Positions 44,561-56,580 of a stretch of DNA of 64,000 nt are shown here, in pieces. A program made the translations under genes and the position numbers. How positions within the stretch are numbered: position 1 is the stretch's first letter; each line of letters starts with the position of its first letter. Source of the stretch: Fistularia commersonii (lineage: Eukaryota; Chordata; Actinopteri; Syngnathiformes; Fistulariidae); NCBI GenBank assembly GCA_037954325.1, contig JBBMNZ010000035.1, positions 1,068,501-1,132,500 of the forward strand, written 5' to 3'. The notes beneath the pieces are model-generated. The model saw only the letters and a list, made by a program, of their open reading frames with translations, was not told the DNA's origin and ran no database searches.

Positions 44561-44689
44561 ACTAAATATTAGATCTTTTCTAATTGTGGCGTCTTAGTGG
44601 ATTCATTCATTCATTCATGGGTTTGTTAATTTATTTATCCGCTTTTATTTGAGATTTGTGAAACACGTTTCGTATTTTCTCAGTTTTGA

Positions 44690-45020
44690 GGTGAAAAATT
44701 GATGAGTTTTATGAACGTGTGAACGAGAGGGCGGAGGGTTGTGAGTTTTTATATGTTGTAAAAACAAGGGGATGAATCCTTGAATGCCGTTATATGACAA
44801 AAAAAGGGAGAATGAATGGTTGAATGTTGTTATATGATGTAATAATGAATAAGTGAATGTCACTATTTAATGTAAAAAATGAGAGGATGAATGTTTGAAT
44901 GTTGTTATATGACGTAAAAATGAATGTCACTATTTGATGTAAACAATGAAAGGGTGAAGGATTGGTTGTCACTATGTGATGTTAAAGTAAGAATGAATGG
45001 TTGAAAATTGCAAAAACACA
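44690..45020 (+). repeat. degenerate ~38-80-bp repeat, GAATGTTGTTATATGATGTAA type
   Basis: Begins GAACGTGTGAACGAGAGGGC (44713-44732), a tail-element motif, then passes into units of GAATGGTTGAATGTTGTTAT and ATGATGTAAAAATGA. It looks like another amplified derivative of the tail element. Confidence 0.7.
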
Positions 45021-45783
45021 AAAAATGTGGGTGAATGCTTGAATGTGGCTATATATTTTATATATATATATATAAAATAAAATATAATGTATAAAAAATA
45101 TAAAATATGAAATAAAATATATAAAAAATATGAATATAAATATATAAAAAATGAACAGGTGAATAGTTATCGTTAAATTCATGTGAAAATAAGTTATTAT
45201 CATTCAGTCATTCATTCATTCCTCATGAATAAAACCCAAGGAGACGGAGAACCCTGAAGGAACCTGGAGAACATGGACGCAACATGAGCTAATCATGCTA
45301 CATTGTCTGTTTAGCTAACGTATAGAAGTTAAAGTGACTTTATATATACATATATGTCTCCTTTAAAAAACATTAGCGACATGCTGTGGGAGCTCCAGGT
45401 TGACCAATAGGTGGCGCTATTGTTCTACTCCTGTGCTGATGAGGAACGAGGAGTATTTCTCTGGAATAATATGCTAATGTATTTCCTGCAAACTGTAGGT
45501 ATGAAACCTTTGCCCGCTAAAGTTGTGCTCTGTTTTGGGAAAAAAAAAAAAAAGGAAAAAAAATAAGCCGATCGAAATCCAGAGATTGAAAGGTAATCAA
45601 TAAATATAGGCCTCCGAAACCCCAAACCATGAATAAATGCATTCGGACATTTAAGTCAATCAGGAAGAGCTGTTTATTTTTTATTTTTGTCTTAAACAAC
45701 AACAACAAAAACATCTACCTTTGAATATTTATCTACATCTTAGGAAAAATATCAACCCCCCGTTCCTCGGTGGGGATATGAGG

Positions 45784-45823
<40 letters not shown>

Positions 45824-46435
45824 ACGTACCTGCACCTCATCTTTTCGGTCGGTCGCTAACGAAATTAGCTTCTGGTGCAAACACTTGCTCTTTCAAATGG
45901 CCACAGAAGTACTTCCAATTTGTTTATATATATATATATATATATATATAAGTATATATATATATATATATGGTTAAGAGAGCCTATGGACCCCCCCTCC
46001 CCTCGCCGTGTCTCGAGAAAACCCAAATAAACCGCTTCCCTGCTCGTTCTTCCTCCCAGAGAGACTGTTCTCTTTGGTCGTGGAGGAAAAAAAAATTAAA
46101 AAATGTGGAAATGGTTTCTGCGGCGCCCGGCTCATTACCGGGGAAAGGGGGGGGGGGGGGCTGGCGAGATGCAGTTTTGGGGGAATGAGAGACATAAAGA
46201 GACAGCGAGGGGGGGCTGGAGTGTGAGATGTGTCTTCACCACATTATTTTCTTCTGTCCTCCATCGGTCCCTCCTTTTCCTCCCCCTTCCGAGAGTCCGC
46301 AGAGACCTGGAAAGATCTGTTTGAAGGAAGTCGGGGGGGCGGGGGGGGGGGGGGGGGTGTTAAAACGTTCTTTTTCTTCTGGGGAAGCTCTCGAAAGAAA
46401 AGAAAATGGTTTCGGTTATGTCGGCCTGGAGCTCC
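45021..46435. other. single-copy and low-complexity sequence
   Basis: AT-rich run at 45050-45150, A-run at 45541-45562, (TG)n at 45785-45822, (TA)n at 45924-45970, G-runs at 46146-46160 and 46327-46358. A CTCF-like motif is listed separately. No gene is recognised. Confidence 0.5.
45404..45417 (+). promoter_or_regulatory. CTCF-like motif
   Basis: CCAATAGGTGGCGC fits the 14-base CTCF core CCASYAGRKGGCRS with one mismatch (fourth base). Occupancy cannot be judged from sequence. Confidence 0.35.
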
Positions 46436-46439
46436 AGGC

Positions 46440-47210
46440 CCCCCCTGCCTCGGGTTGCTTAGCCCAGGGAGGAGGCACCTTTTTGGGCTTCACGTCTCAA
46501 GAGCTCAGCCTGTCCCGACCTGGAGCTCCACCCGCTACTTCCTTGGGTTGCTTAGCCCAGGGAGGAGGCACCTTTTTGGGCTTCGGCTCTCGAGAGCTCA
46601 GCCTGTCCCGACCTGGAGCTCCACCCCCCACTTCCTTGGGTTGCTTAGCCCAGGGAGGAGGCACCTTTTTGGGCTTCGGCTCTCGAGAGCTCAGCCTGTC
46701 CCGACCTGGAGCTCCACCCCCTACTTCCTTGGGTTGCTTAGCCCAGGGAGGAGGCACCTTTTTGGGCTTCGGTTCTCGAGAGGTCGGCCTGTCCCGACCT
46801 GGAGCTCCACCCCCTACTCCCTTGGGTTGCTAAGCCCAGGGAGGAGGCACTGTTTTTGGCTTCAGGGTCCCAAGTGGGACCCACCTGGAGCTCCAGTCCA
46901 GGCCACCTCCCCAGGGTCACTCTACAAAAACTTCGGCTATAGGGTCCCCAGAGGTCAGTCTGGACCTCCGGGGCCACCTCCCTGGGATCTGGTGGTCCAG
47001 GGATGAGGACACTTTTTGGGTTTATGGGGTCCGAAGAGGGGCCGACCCGGAGCCAGGTCACCTCCCCAGGGTCACCTTGCCTGGGGATCAGGCATCGATG
47101 TGGGCTTGGGGGTCCCCAGATGTCAGCCTGGAGCTCCAGGTCATCTCCCTGGAGTCCCCAAGCTCAGGGATGAAGCATCGTTTTGGGCTTTGGGGGTCGG
47201 CCTGGAGCTC
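46440..47210 (+). repeat. 93-bp tandem repeat decaying into diverged copies
   Basis: The anchor GCTTAGCCCAGGGAGGAGGC lies at 46457, 46550, 46643, 46736 and 46829 (GCTAAG in the last), exactly 93 bp apart. Further diverged units with CTGGAGCTCC and CCCCAGGGTCA continue to 47210. Because 93 is a multiple of 3, plus frames of 201 and 258 codons and a minus frame of 86 codons remain open. No family is recognised. Confidence 0.95.
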
Positions 47211-47215
47211 CTGGC

Positions 47216-47297
<82 letters not shown>

Positions 47298-47385
47298 CCT
47301 CACCTGCATCTAATACATGTGACAGAGGTGTAGGGTGGGTGATGGCGGAGGAGGCACTGATGGGAAGAGCAAAGGCATTTTCAAA

Positions 47386-47478
<93 letters not shown>

Positions 47479-47577
47479 TTATATATATTTCTTCATTTTA
47501 TCGAATAAATGCAGGAGCCCGGGCGCAGATTGAAGGGAAGTTGGAAGTAAAAAGTTTCCAAACTGATCTACCTCTCA

Positions 47578-47642
<65 letters not shown>
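47216..47642. repeat. long CA, TG and CA tracts
   Basis: (CA)n at 47216-47294, (TG)n at 47389-47474 and (CA)n at 47579-47642. Each is 60-85 bp, the longest concentration in the window. Confidence 0.97.
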
Positions 47643-47734
47643 CTATATACTTTTACCTGTTTCCCCTGGCAACAGCTAGTAAATGTGTGCAATGTGTGAA
47701 TATTGCGTTAACAAAATAAAGGTAGTTCCATTGA

Positions 47735-49440
47735 TACTAACATTCATTCATTCATTCATTCATCCATCACTTTTTTCACCAATTCACCCATTAATTTCTT
47801 CTTTGATCCATCCATCCATCCATCCAACATTTTTTTAATCGATTCATCCATTCCTTCCTTCCTTCATTCATATTTTTTTCATTGATCCACCAGTTCATCC
47901 ATTTATTCATCCATTCATTCATTCATTCATTCATCCATACATTTGTCATTCTTCCCATTCATCCACCGTTCATCCATTACTTCTTTCATTCGATCAGCCC
48001 ATTTGTCCGTACATTCATTCATTCATTCATCAATTTTTTATCCATTCCTTCATTCATTTAGTCATTCATTCATTCATTCATAATTTTTTTGTCAAGTCAT
48101 CATTCATTCATTCCTTCCTTCATTCATCAATTTTTCATTCAGTCATCATTTTTTCATCAATTTATCATTCATCTAATCCTTCCTTTATTCATTCATTCAT
48201 TCATTCGTTCATCATTTTTTCATCCATTCATTCACTCATTCATCCATTCATTCATTCGTCAAATTTTCATCCATTCCTTCATTCGTTTATTCGTTTATTT
48301 ATTCATTCATCTTTTTTTATCAATGTATCATTCATCCATTTCCTCCTTCACCCATTCATTCCTCAGTCTTCTCAGCCATTCATCCATTCATCCATTCATT
48401 CCTTTATTCATATGTTCATTCATTCACTCATTCATCCATACATTCATTCATTCACACATGCTTTCATTCATTCACTCATTCATCTTTTTTCATTCATTCA
48501 CTCCTTCATTCATTCACTAATTTATCCATTCATTCCTTTTTTCATCCATTTCCAATTTCATTCATTCAATCATTCATTTTTTTTCATCCATTCACTCCTT
48601 TATTCATTCACTCATTCATCATTCTTTCATTAATTTATCATTCATCCATTCCTTCCTTTATTCATCCATCCATTTATTCATTCATTCATTCATTCGTCAA
48701 ATTTTCATCCATTCCTTCATTTGTTTACTCGTTTATTTATTCATTCATCATTTTTTTATCAATGTATCATTCATCCATTCATTCCTTTATTCAATCGTTC
48801 ATTCATTCATCCATACATTCATTCATTCACTCACACATGCTTTCATTCATTCACTCCTTCATTCATTCACTAATTTATCCATTCATTCCTTTTTTCATCC
48901 ATTTCCAATTTCATTCATTCAATCATTCATTTTTTTTCATCCATTCATTCCTTTATTCATTCACTCCATCATTTTTTCATCAATTTATCATTCATCCATT
49001 CCTTTCTTTATTCATCCATCCATTCATTCATACATTCTATCATTCATTCCATAATTCATTCATCATTTTTTCATCCATTCATTCCTTCATTCATTCACTC
49101 ATTCATTCATTCATTCATTCATTCATCAAATTTTCATCCATTCCTTCATTTGTTTACTAGTTTATTTATTCATTCATCATTTTTTTATCAATTCATCCAT
49201 TCATTCCTTTATTCATTCATTCATTCATCCATACATTCATTCATTCACACATGCTTTCATTCATTCACTCATTCATCTTTTTTCATTCATTCACTCCTTC
49301 ATTCATTCATTCCTTTGTTCATTCACTCATTCATATTTTTGTCATCAATCTTCCATTCCTTCCTTCTTCCATTCATCCATTCATCCATTCATCCATTCAT
49401 CCCTGTCTCTCTTCCTTCCTTCATCCATTCTTTCATCTCA
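47735..49440 (-). repeat. (ATTC)n-derived array with ~430-bp order
   Basis: About 1.7 kb of degenerate ATTC/ATCC tetramers, the complement of the GAATGAATG end of the tail element. A longer block containing TCAAATTTTCATCCATTCCT recurs at about 48259, 48697 and 49126, giving a higher-order period of 429-438 bp. Long Phe/Ile/His/Ser frames are artefacts. Confidence 0.95.
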
Positions 49441-49600
49441 TTGTTTTCATCCGGTCTTGTTTCTCCTGCTTTCGTTCTCCATCCATCTTCTTCTTCTTCT
49501 TCTTCTTCTTCCTGGGTTCTCCATGTTCTCCGTCCTTCCAGACAGAACATTTATATTGATTCTCTTCACCAGCCGTTTCCTTCATCTACAAACAAACACC

Positions 49601-49667
<67 letters not shown>

Positions 49668-50400
49668 CCCTCCAGGCTTGAACCATCTCTTTGGACACGT
49701 GCGGCCGCACCAAGCCGTCCAATCAGGAGCCGTTTTGCTTCTCATTGGCTCCTCGTCTGGATTCCTCGGTTGTCTTCTGCTCCGTGGATCCTTCTGGAAG
49801 ATCTTCCTGGGTTCCTCACCGGAAGCCCTGCTTCTCCCTGATTGGTCGAATGAGAGCCAAGATGGCGGCGATGGCATTTTCGCCGCCATTTTGGCTCTTC
49901 AGATCTTCTTGAGATGTTCTCCAACACCGAGGGGTGATGGTGACGTGGAGATGTTCTCCAGCAGGTGGTGGAGAGTTTGTGGAGAAACATGGAGTCTTCA
50001 AGAATCCGGTAAGGTTGGTTTGCACCATGTGGAGTCTCCAGGTTCTCCTGGCTTGGTTCTCCTCATTTTCTCCTGCCTGGGTTCTCCAAGTTCTTCTTCC
50101 AGGGTTTTCTCCATGTTCTCCAACCTGGTTTCTCTCCTTGTTTTTCTCGATAGGTTCTTTTGTTGTTCTTTCCAGGTTCTCCATGTTCTCTTGTCTTGGT
50201 TCTCCTCAATTTCTCCTGTCTTGGTTCTCCACGTTCTTCTGGATTGGCTCTCTCATTGTTCTTCCTGGGTTCTCCATGTTCTCTTGCCTAGGTTCTCCAA
50301 ATTCTTCTTCCAGGTTCTCCATGTTCTCCTGTCTTGGTTCTCTATGTTCTCTTGGATTGGTTCTCCATGTTCTCCAGCCTGGTTTCTGTCCAGGTTCTGA
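49441..50400 (+). repeat. GGTTCTCC-type array, amplified retroelement body
   Basis: After a CTT tract (49489-49512) come many degenerate units of the type GGTTCTCCATGTTCTCC, TGTCTTGGTTCTCC, from about 49510 and again from 50035 to 50400. A (TG)n tract lies at 49604-49663. The array leads directly into the tail at 50400, so it is the amplified body of one plus-strand copy. The 416-codon frame through this region and the ATTC array is an artefact. Confidence 0.8.
49853..49898. promoter_or_regulatory. hairpin with two opposed YY1-type sites
   Basis: Arms 49853-49871 (AGAGCCAAGATGGCGGCGA) and 49880-49898 pair at 18 of 19 positions around an 8-base loop. Each arm contains ATGGCGGC or its complement. 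It could be a bidirectional regulatory element, a remnant of a palindromic transposon or chance. Confidence 0.5.
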
Positions 50401-50575
50401 ACACTCAGCAATCCATGAGAAGATGGCTGGTTGGAGGTCTCCATATGTGGACCTTGTGATTGACAGGTGGCCCAGCCAGGTTAAACCCCGCCTCCTGCCT
50501 TATCGGTCAGCTGTGATTGGCTGTTGGCCGATACTGGGAATGATTGAATGAACGAATGAACGAACACCTGGAAAA
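50400..50575 (+). mobile_element. teleost retroelement tail
   Basis: CCATGAGAAGATGGCTGGTTG, ATGTGGACCTTGTGATTGAC, AGGTGGCCCAGCCAGG, TTAAACCCCGCCTCCTGCC, CAGCTGTGATTGGCTGTTGG and GAATGAACGAATGAACGAAC. It has one unamplified TGATTGACAG, in contrast to the copies at 12585 and 37560. Confidence 0.7.
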
Positions 50576-50741
50576 GCTTCAGGTCGGAGGTTCCTCTCCA
50601 GGAAGATCTCAGAAGATCTGACCTCCACATCTGCAGATCCTTCCAGAGGCAACCATTGGCTTCTGCAAGGAGGCGGAGCTAGTTTTCCACCAATCAGATG
50701 TCAGGGACCGCCCTGACTTCTCCACCTCCGGCAAATCAGAC

Positions 50742-50780
<39 letters not shown>

Positions 50781-51040
50781 TACTACCCCCCCATTCCTTT
50801 TGTTTTATTTCCAAATAAAAATCTCCCAGCTTCTAAATAGCATATTTAGCTGCCAGACTGTGTATTATATATGTATCTATAAAGGTACTTTATGTATTGA
50901 TTTGGCTCCAGTTTCATGTTTTATATTTTTATATTAGAACAAAAAAAAAGAAAATCTTCCTCGTGATGGAAAGAAAAGTAATAAAGAACAAAATATAGAC
51001 TTCTGGTGGCGGATGACTCAATACAATGACAGAAAATGAA
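50576..51040. other. single-copy sequence with a TG tract
   Basis: (TG)n at about 50742-50779; an A-run at 50940-50950. No gene. Confidence 0.6.
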
Positions 51041-52080
51041 GGAATCTGAAATAAGATAAAATAAAACAAAATAAAATAAAAATAAAACAAAATAAAATTA
51101 AATAAAATAAATTACTAAATGAAATTATATTAGATTGATAAAAGTGCAATACAACACATTTAAACTCAGTGCAATAAGATATGATACATTACATGATAAA
51201 ATAATAAAAAAAACAATTAGTTTGATTTAATCTAATTTTATTTGATGTAAAAATATAATACAATACGTTTGAAAATATTGACAATCGCTTCAGTGTCGTA
51301 TGTGTTGTATAATATTTTTTACATAAAATAAAATGAGATTAAATTAAACTGTTTTTTTTCATTTCATTTAGAGATTTATTTTATTTTGTTTTATTTTAGT
51401 TTCAGTTTGATTCAATTTAATTTGATTTAATTTCAATCATTCATAATATGACATATTTGAATTCAATACAATATAATACAATTCAACTGGGCAAAAATCT
51501 ATATAGAATAAATTTAAAACAGTTTAACTGAATTGAAAACATACATTATGTTTTGATTCAAGACAACATTAAATAATGCAAAACAATCTGACAAAAATAA
51601 AATAAAAAAAATTAGTGTTGATTTAATTTAAATACAAGACATTTCAATCAAGTGCAATAAGGAATGATATTCAATCTCGTTTTATTTTATCATAATAGAA
51701 TAATAAATAATGCATATGACAATATTGAAAAACTCTTAATTCAGTTTAATTTTATTGTATTTTATTTTATTTCTATAACATATAATGCAACACATTTGAA
51801 TTCAAGACAATATAATACAATAAAACTGGACAAAATCAACATATAAGAAATTTAAATCAATTTAATTGAAAATATATGATAGAACACATTTTGATTCAAT
51901 ACAATATTAAGTAGTACAAAACAATGCGACAAAAAACATTACAATTAATTCCAATTTAATTTAAATACAACACAACACACTTCAAACCAATACAATATAA
52001 AAATATAAAACAGAAAAAAAAATGACATATCATAAAATATATATATCATAAAACACAAATCGTTCTTGTTTCGAAAAGGA
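51041..52080. repeat. AT-rich region with a ~340-bp diverged repeat
   Basis: Starts as AAATAAAATAAAACAAAAT-type DNA. From 51440 a block (TTGAATTCAATACAATATAA, ACTGGGCAAAA, TTTTGATTCAAGACAACATT) recurs about 340 bp later (51790 onward) with many substitutions. No gene. Confidence 0.7.
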
Positions 52081-52380
52081 CGGCATTGAATGAAAGAAAA
52101 GATGCTAATTCCAGGCCGCTAAATCATTAGCTATGAATAAAAATAGCATGCAAACAGATGTCGTCTGTATATATATGAATATAATTTATATCTTTATACA
52201 TATTTAATTAGACGCCCACTTTCTTCTACTCTAATTAAAACTGCAAACACGACTTTGTGTTTTCCTTTCATTGGATCGGATGAGATGTTTATTCAGCCGA
52301 TGCTAACGCGCTAATTGCTGCCACCCTTAGCCGTTGCTACGGGCGACGGCGCATCCAGCTGTCATGTGACACACTTACAG
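52081..52380. other. single-copy sequence
   Basis: No gene, repeat or RNA recognised. Confidence 0.5.
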
Positions 52381-52389
52381 ATACTGTAG

Positions 52390-52391
52390 GC

Positions 52392-52427
<36 letters not shown>

Positions 52428-52481
52428 TACAAGATAAGGTGGATCTCTTTACCTTTTGAGACATGATGTAGGTGTGCAGCC

Positions 52482-52519
<38 letters not shown>

Positions 52520-52678
52520 TTATTCCAAGGTCAGTCATGGGTGAAGGTGTTGAGATGGATGTATGGATGGAAGATCGGTGTGTGTTAGTGTGTGTGCGTC
52601 TGTGTGTGTGTGTGCGTGTGTGTGTGTTACTGATGACACATCCCATAGATTTAAAGGTGATTTAGCTGTTCATGTGTT

Positions 52679-52713
<35 letters not shown>

Positions 52714-52748
52714 ACAGGAAAGTGTGGGATGGATGGATGGATGGATGG

Positions 52749-52813
<65 letters not shown>

Positions 52814-52860
52814 TCTTCGGGTTAAGGTGATTGGGCTTGGTTGACAGCATAGGTCGTGTG

Positions 52861-52891
<31 letters not shown>

Positions 52892-53014
52892 TAGCCTTCT
52901 ACAATCCATCCATCCCAACACCATCACCTGTACACACACACACACTCACACAAACGCACACACCTAAACAGCTAAATTACCTTTAAATCTAAAGCACACA
53001 CCATCAGTTGCGCT

Positions 53015-53061
<47 letters not shown>

Positions 53062-53127
53062 CCTTTTATCCCAAGGTCAGTTGTGGGTGAAGGTGTGGGG
53101 ACGGATGGATGGATGGATGGAAGGTTA

Positions 53128-53193
<66 letters not shown>

Positions 53194-53200
53194 TATCTCA
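52390..53200. repeat. TG/CA-rich block with inverted and direct copies
   Basis: TG/CA tracts at about 52397-52428, 52484-52518, 52681-52711, 52751-52810, 52862-52888, 53018-53060 and 53131-53192. Between them, GGTGAAGGTGTTGAGATGGA to AGATTTAAAGGTGATTTAGC (52538-52668) returns inverted at 52905-52995 (CCATCCCAACACCATCACC, CAGCTAAATTACCTTTAAAT). Part of it recurs in direct orientation at 53070-53125 (AAGGTCAGTTGTGGGTGAAG). Confidence 0.85.
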
Positions 53201-53868
53201 GGGGTCCATCAAACATGTGAATGTGTTATTACACAGTAATATGTGTGTTATTACCTAGAAATTGCCTGTTTCTTGTTGTAATTGCTCATATTTCCTCCAG
53301 TGACACCAACGTGTCATATATATTTATATTTTATATTTATTATATAAACATCTTTTTGATTTATTTGCACTTGCAGAACTTTCCCTTTTAATATATATAT
53401 ATTTATATATATATATATATTTTTGCGGTTTGTCAGTTGACGTGAATTTCCAGGATATTCATTTCCTTTTTTGATTTTTTAAAAAAAACATATTTATCCG
53501 TCTTGTTTATGTTTTTTTTTTTTTTTTTTTTTTTTTTTTTCCACATTTTCCTCTCGTAACGAAAGACGGCGGTCGGTTTTCACGTCCGAGGGGAAATTAA
53601 AGAAGATCCTGGGAGTTTCCTCTGACGAGGTAATGCAGAGTCACGGCAACGTGTCGGCTTGGGTTTATTATCAGCTCTCCATAAAATTAAATAAGATCAA
53701 ATGGAATAAAATAAATCAAATTGACTTAAATCCTAAATAAGTTAATAAATAAATGGGAAAAAAAAATAAAAAAAAACACACATTGATGAACGTTCCGTTC
53801 TGCAGCGACGAATGTTAATGATAATAAATATAAATAAAGCCGTTTCTAAATCTAAACACATGAAGGTT
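53201..53868. other. AT-rich sequence with a long T-run
   Basis: (TA)n-type runs near 53385-53425 and a pure T-run at about 53511-53540. No gene. Confidence 0.6.
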
Positions 53869-53869
53869 C

Positions 53870-55535
53870 ATTGTGTGTGTGAACAAGAGGGTGAATTTTT
53901 GCATGTTTCTTTTTGAGGAGTGAATGAAAAGGATGAATTCTTTCACGTTTGTATGTGAGGAGTGAATGAGAAGATACATTTTGGCATGTTTTTATGTGAG
54001 CAGTGAATGAGAGGGTGAATTTTTGCATGTTTTTCATGTGATGAGCGAATGATAATCTGGATTTTCGCTTGTTTCCATGTTAGGAGTGAATGGGAGGGTG
54101 AATTCTAGCATGTGTCCGTATGAGGAGTGAATGAGAGGCTGAATGGTGGCATTTTTTTATGTTAGGAGTGAATGAGAGGGTGAATTCTTGCATTTTTTTT
54201 AATGTTAGGAGTGAATAAATGGCTGAATTCTTGCATGCTTCCATGTAAGAAGTGAATGAGAGGCTGAATGGTGGCATTTTCATATGTTAGGAGTGAATGA
54301 GAGGGTGAATTCTTACATGTGTTCTTGTGAGGAATGAATGGGAGGGTGAATTTTTGCATGTTTCTTTTTTGAGGAATGAATGAGAGGCCGAATTCTTGCT
54401 TTTTTTTAATGTTAGGAATGAATGAATGGCTGAATTCTTGCATGCTTCCATGTAAGGAGTGAATGAGAGGCTGAATTGTGGCGTTTTTATATGTAAGGAG
54501 TGAATGAGAGGGTGAATTCTAGCATGTTTCCATGTTAGGAGTGAATGAGAGGGTTAATAACGTCATTTTTTAATGTTAGGATTCAATGAGAGGCTGAATT
54601 CTTGCATGTTTTCATGTGAGGAATGAATGGGAGGGTGAATTTTTGCATGTTTCTTTTTGAGGAGTGAATGAGAGGGTGAATGGTGGAATTTTTATATGTA
54701 AGGAGTGAATGAATGGCTGAATTCTTGCATGTTTATATGTTAGGAGTAAATGAATGTCTGAATTTTTGCATGTTATCCATGTGAGGAGTGAATGAGAGGG
54801 TGAATGGTTGCATGTTTCTACATGACATGTGAATAAAAGTGTGAGTTATTGTATGTTTGCATATGGACACGTGTTACTCTATGAGATAGGAGAGGGTGAA
54901 CGGTTGCATGTTTCTATGTAAGGAGTGAATGAAGGGGTGAATTCTAGCATGTGTTTTTATGAGGAGTGAACAAGAGGGTGAAGTCTTGCATGTTTCCATG
55001 TGAGGAGTGAATGAGAGGGTGAATTTTTGCATGTTTTTCATGTGAAGAGGGATGAGAAGCTGGATTTTCACATGTTTCTTTTTGAGGAGTGAATGAGAGG
55101 CTGAATTCTAGCATGTGTCCTTATGAGGTGTGAATGAGAGGGTGAATGGTGGCATTTTTTTATGTAAGGAGTGAATGAATGGCTGAATTCTTCCATGTGT
55201 CTTTAAGGGGAGTGAATGAGAGGGTGAATTCTTGCATGTTTGTATGTGAGGAGTGAATGAGAGGGTGAATTCTAACATGTGTCCTTATGAGGAGTGAATG
55301 AGAGGGTGAATGGTGGCATTTTTTTATGTAAGGAGTGAATGAGAGGCTGAATCCTTGCATGTTTTCTCATGAGAAATGAATGGGAGGGTGAATTTTTGCA
55401 TGTTTCTTTTTGAGGAGTGAATGAGAGGCCGAATTCTTGCATTTTTTTATGTTAGGAGTGAATGAGAAGCTGAATTCTTCCACGTGTCCTTATGAGGAGT
55501 GAATGAGAAGCTGAATTCTTCCACGTCTTCATTTG
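53870..55535 (+). repeat. ~41-bp minisatellite, GTGAATGAGAGGGTGAATT type
   Basis: About 40 units of 39-43 bp: GAGGAGTGAATGAGAGGGTG, AATTCTTGCATGTTTCCATGT. Variants (GTGGCATTTTTTTATG, TTTTCATGTG) recur in blocks. The core is the same tail-element motif as the 46-bp arrays, with a different spacer. The array runs straight into a tail at 55535. Confidence 0.95.
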
Positions 55536-55650
55536 CGTCCCTATGATGGATCCAGGTCAAGCTCCGCCTCTCGCCCGATCCCAGCCGGGATAGGCTCCGC
55601 CCCCTTTAATCAGTGCAGATAATCAATAAATGAATGAACGATCATGAACG
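55536..55650 (+). mobile_element. teleost retroelement tail
   Basis: CCCTATGATGGATCCAGGTC, AAGCTCCGCCTCTCGCCCGA, TCCCAGCCGGGATAGGCTCC, GCCCCC and AATAAATGAATGAACGA. This is the best-preserved copy of the CCCGCCTCTCGCCC...GGGATAGGCTCC segment. It directly follows the amplified GTGAATGAGAGGGTG array, in the order expected of the intact element. Confidence 0.8.
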
Positions 55651-56153
55651 CGGCATAATGTCGGATTAAGATTGAATTAATTGATGACATTAATATTAAT
55701 ATCTTACCAGTATTTCCGGGTATTCTTGAAATACTTTTACCACTTTACTACATAAAGTACTTTTCCTGTCATTTAATTTTTTATTTTATTTTTTTTTCTG
55801 ACAAACTTATTGCTGTTAGACGGGATTAAAAAGGGAAAATAAAATAATATTCAGGCAATAAAATGTGTTAAATTAGATCAGACGTAATCCTGCGGGCACA
55901 GTCACTCATTCAAATCGCAGAAAAATAGATAGATAAATAAAAAATGAGTAAATAAAAAAAAGTTTTTGACATTCATATATATATATATATATATTTGGGG
56001 AGAATAAATCAATTTCAATTCGGTATAAATGTCCATTTATCTTCCCGAACATCTGCCAGGACAGACAGGAAGTTCCATCATCTCGCCTCTCGTCCCCACG
56101 TTTAAATCTCATTTCCTTTTTTTTTGTTGCGCAATTTAATGTTTTTATCCCAC

Positions 56154-56218
<65 letters not shown>

Positions 56219-56325
56219 GTGTCGCCTGAAGAAGAGCAACAAGCCGAGCGACTCCTCGGAGAGAACTTAATACCGAGAGCAAACACACCGTTTGCACGTT
56301 GACGGACGGCTGATGTTTAAAGAGC

Positions 56326-56381
<56 letters not shown>

Positions 56382-56481
56382 CAAATTTCCTCAGGGAGTG
56401 TAAAAAAACCACCTTGTCTGTCGTCTTATCTTACCTGGTTATTGAAAATGAGAATTACACGTCCCCTAGGTGTGTGTGTGT

Positions 56482-56512
<31 letters not shown>

Positions 56513-56580
56513 CATTACAGGTGATGTGATGCGGAGTGAAGGTGTAATGTTTCATGTGTCTTTTTATCTGGTGTCCTCCT
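55651..56580. other. AT-rich sequence followed by CA and TG tracts
   Basis: (CA)n at 56156-56216, (TG)n at 56327-56381 and (TG)n at 56470-56512. The first two can pair as inverted repeats about 110 bp apart. No gene. Confidence 0.65.

Noticed and set aside
49150..50400. 416-codon plus-strand open frame, the longest in the window
   Set aside because: It runs through ATTC tetranucleotides, a CTT tract, a TG tract and degenerate TTCTCC repeat. Composition is low-complexity and no domain is seen.
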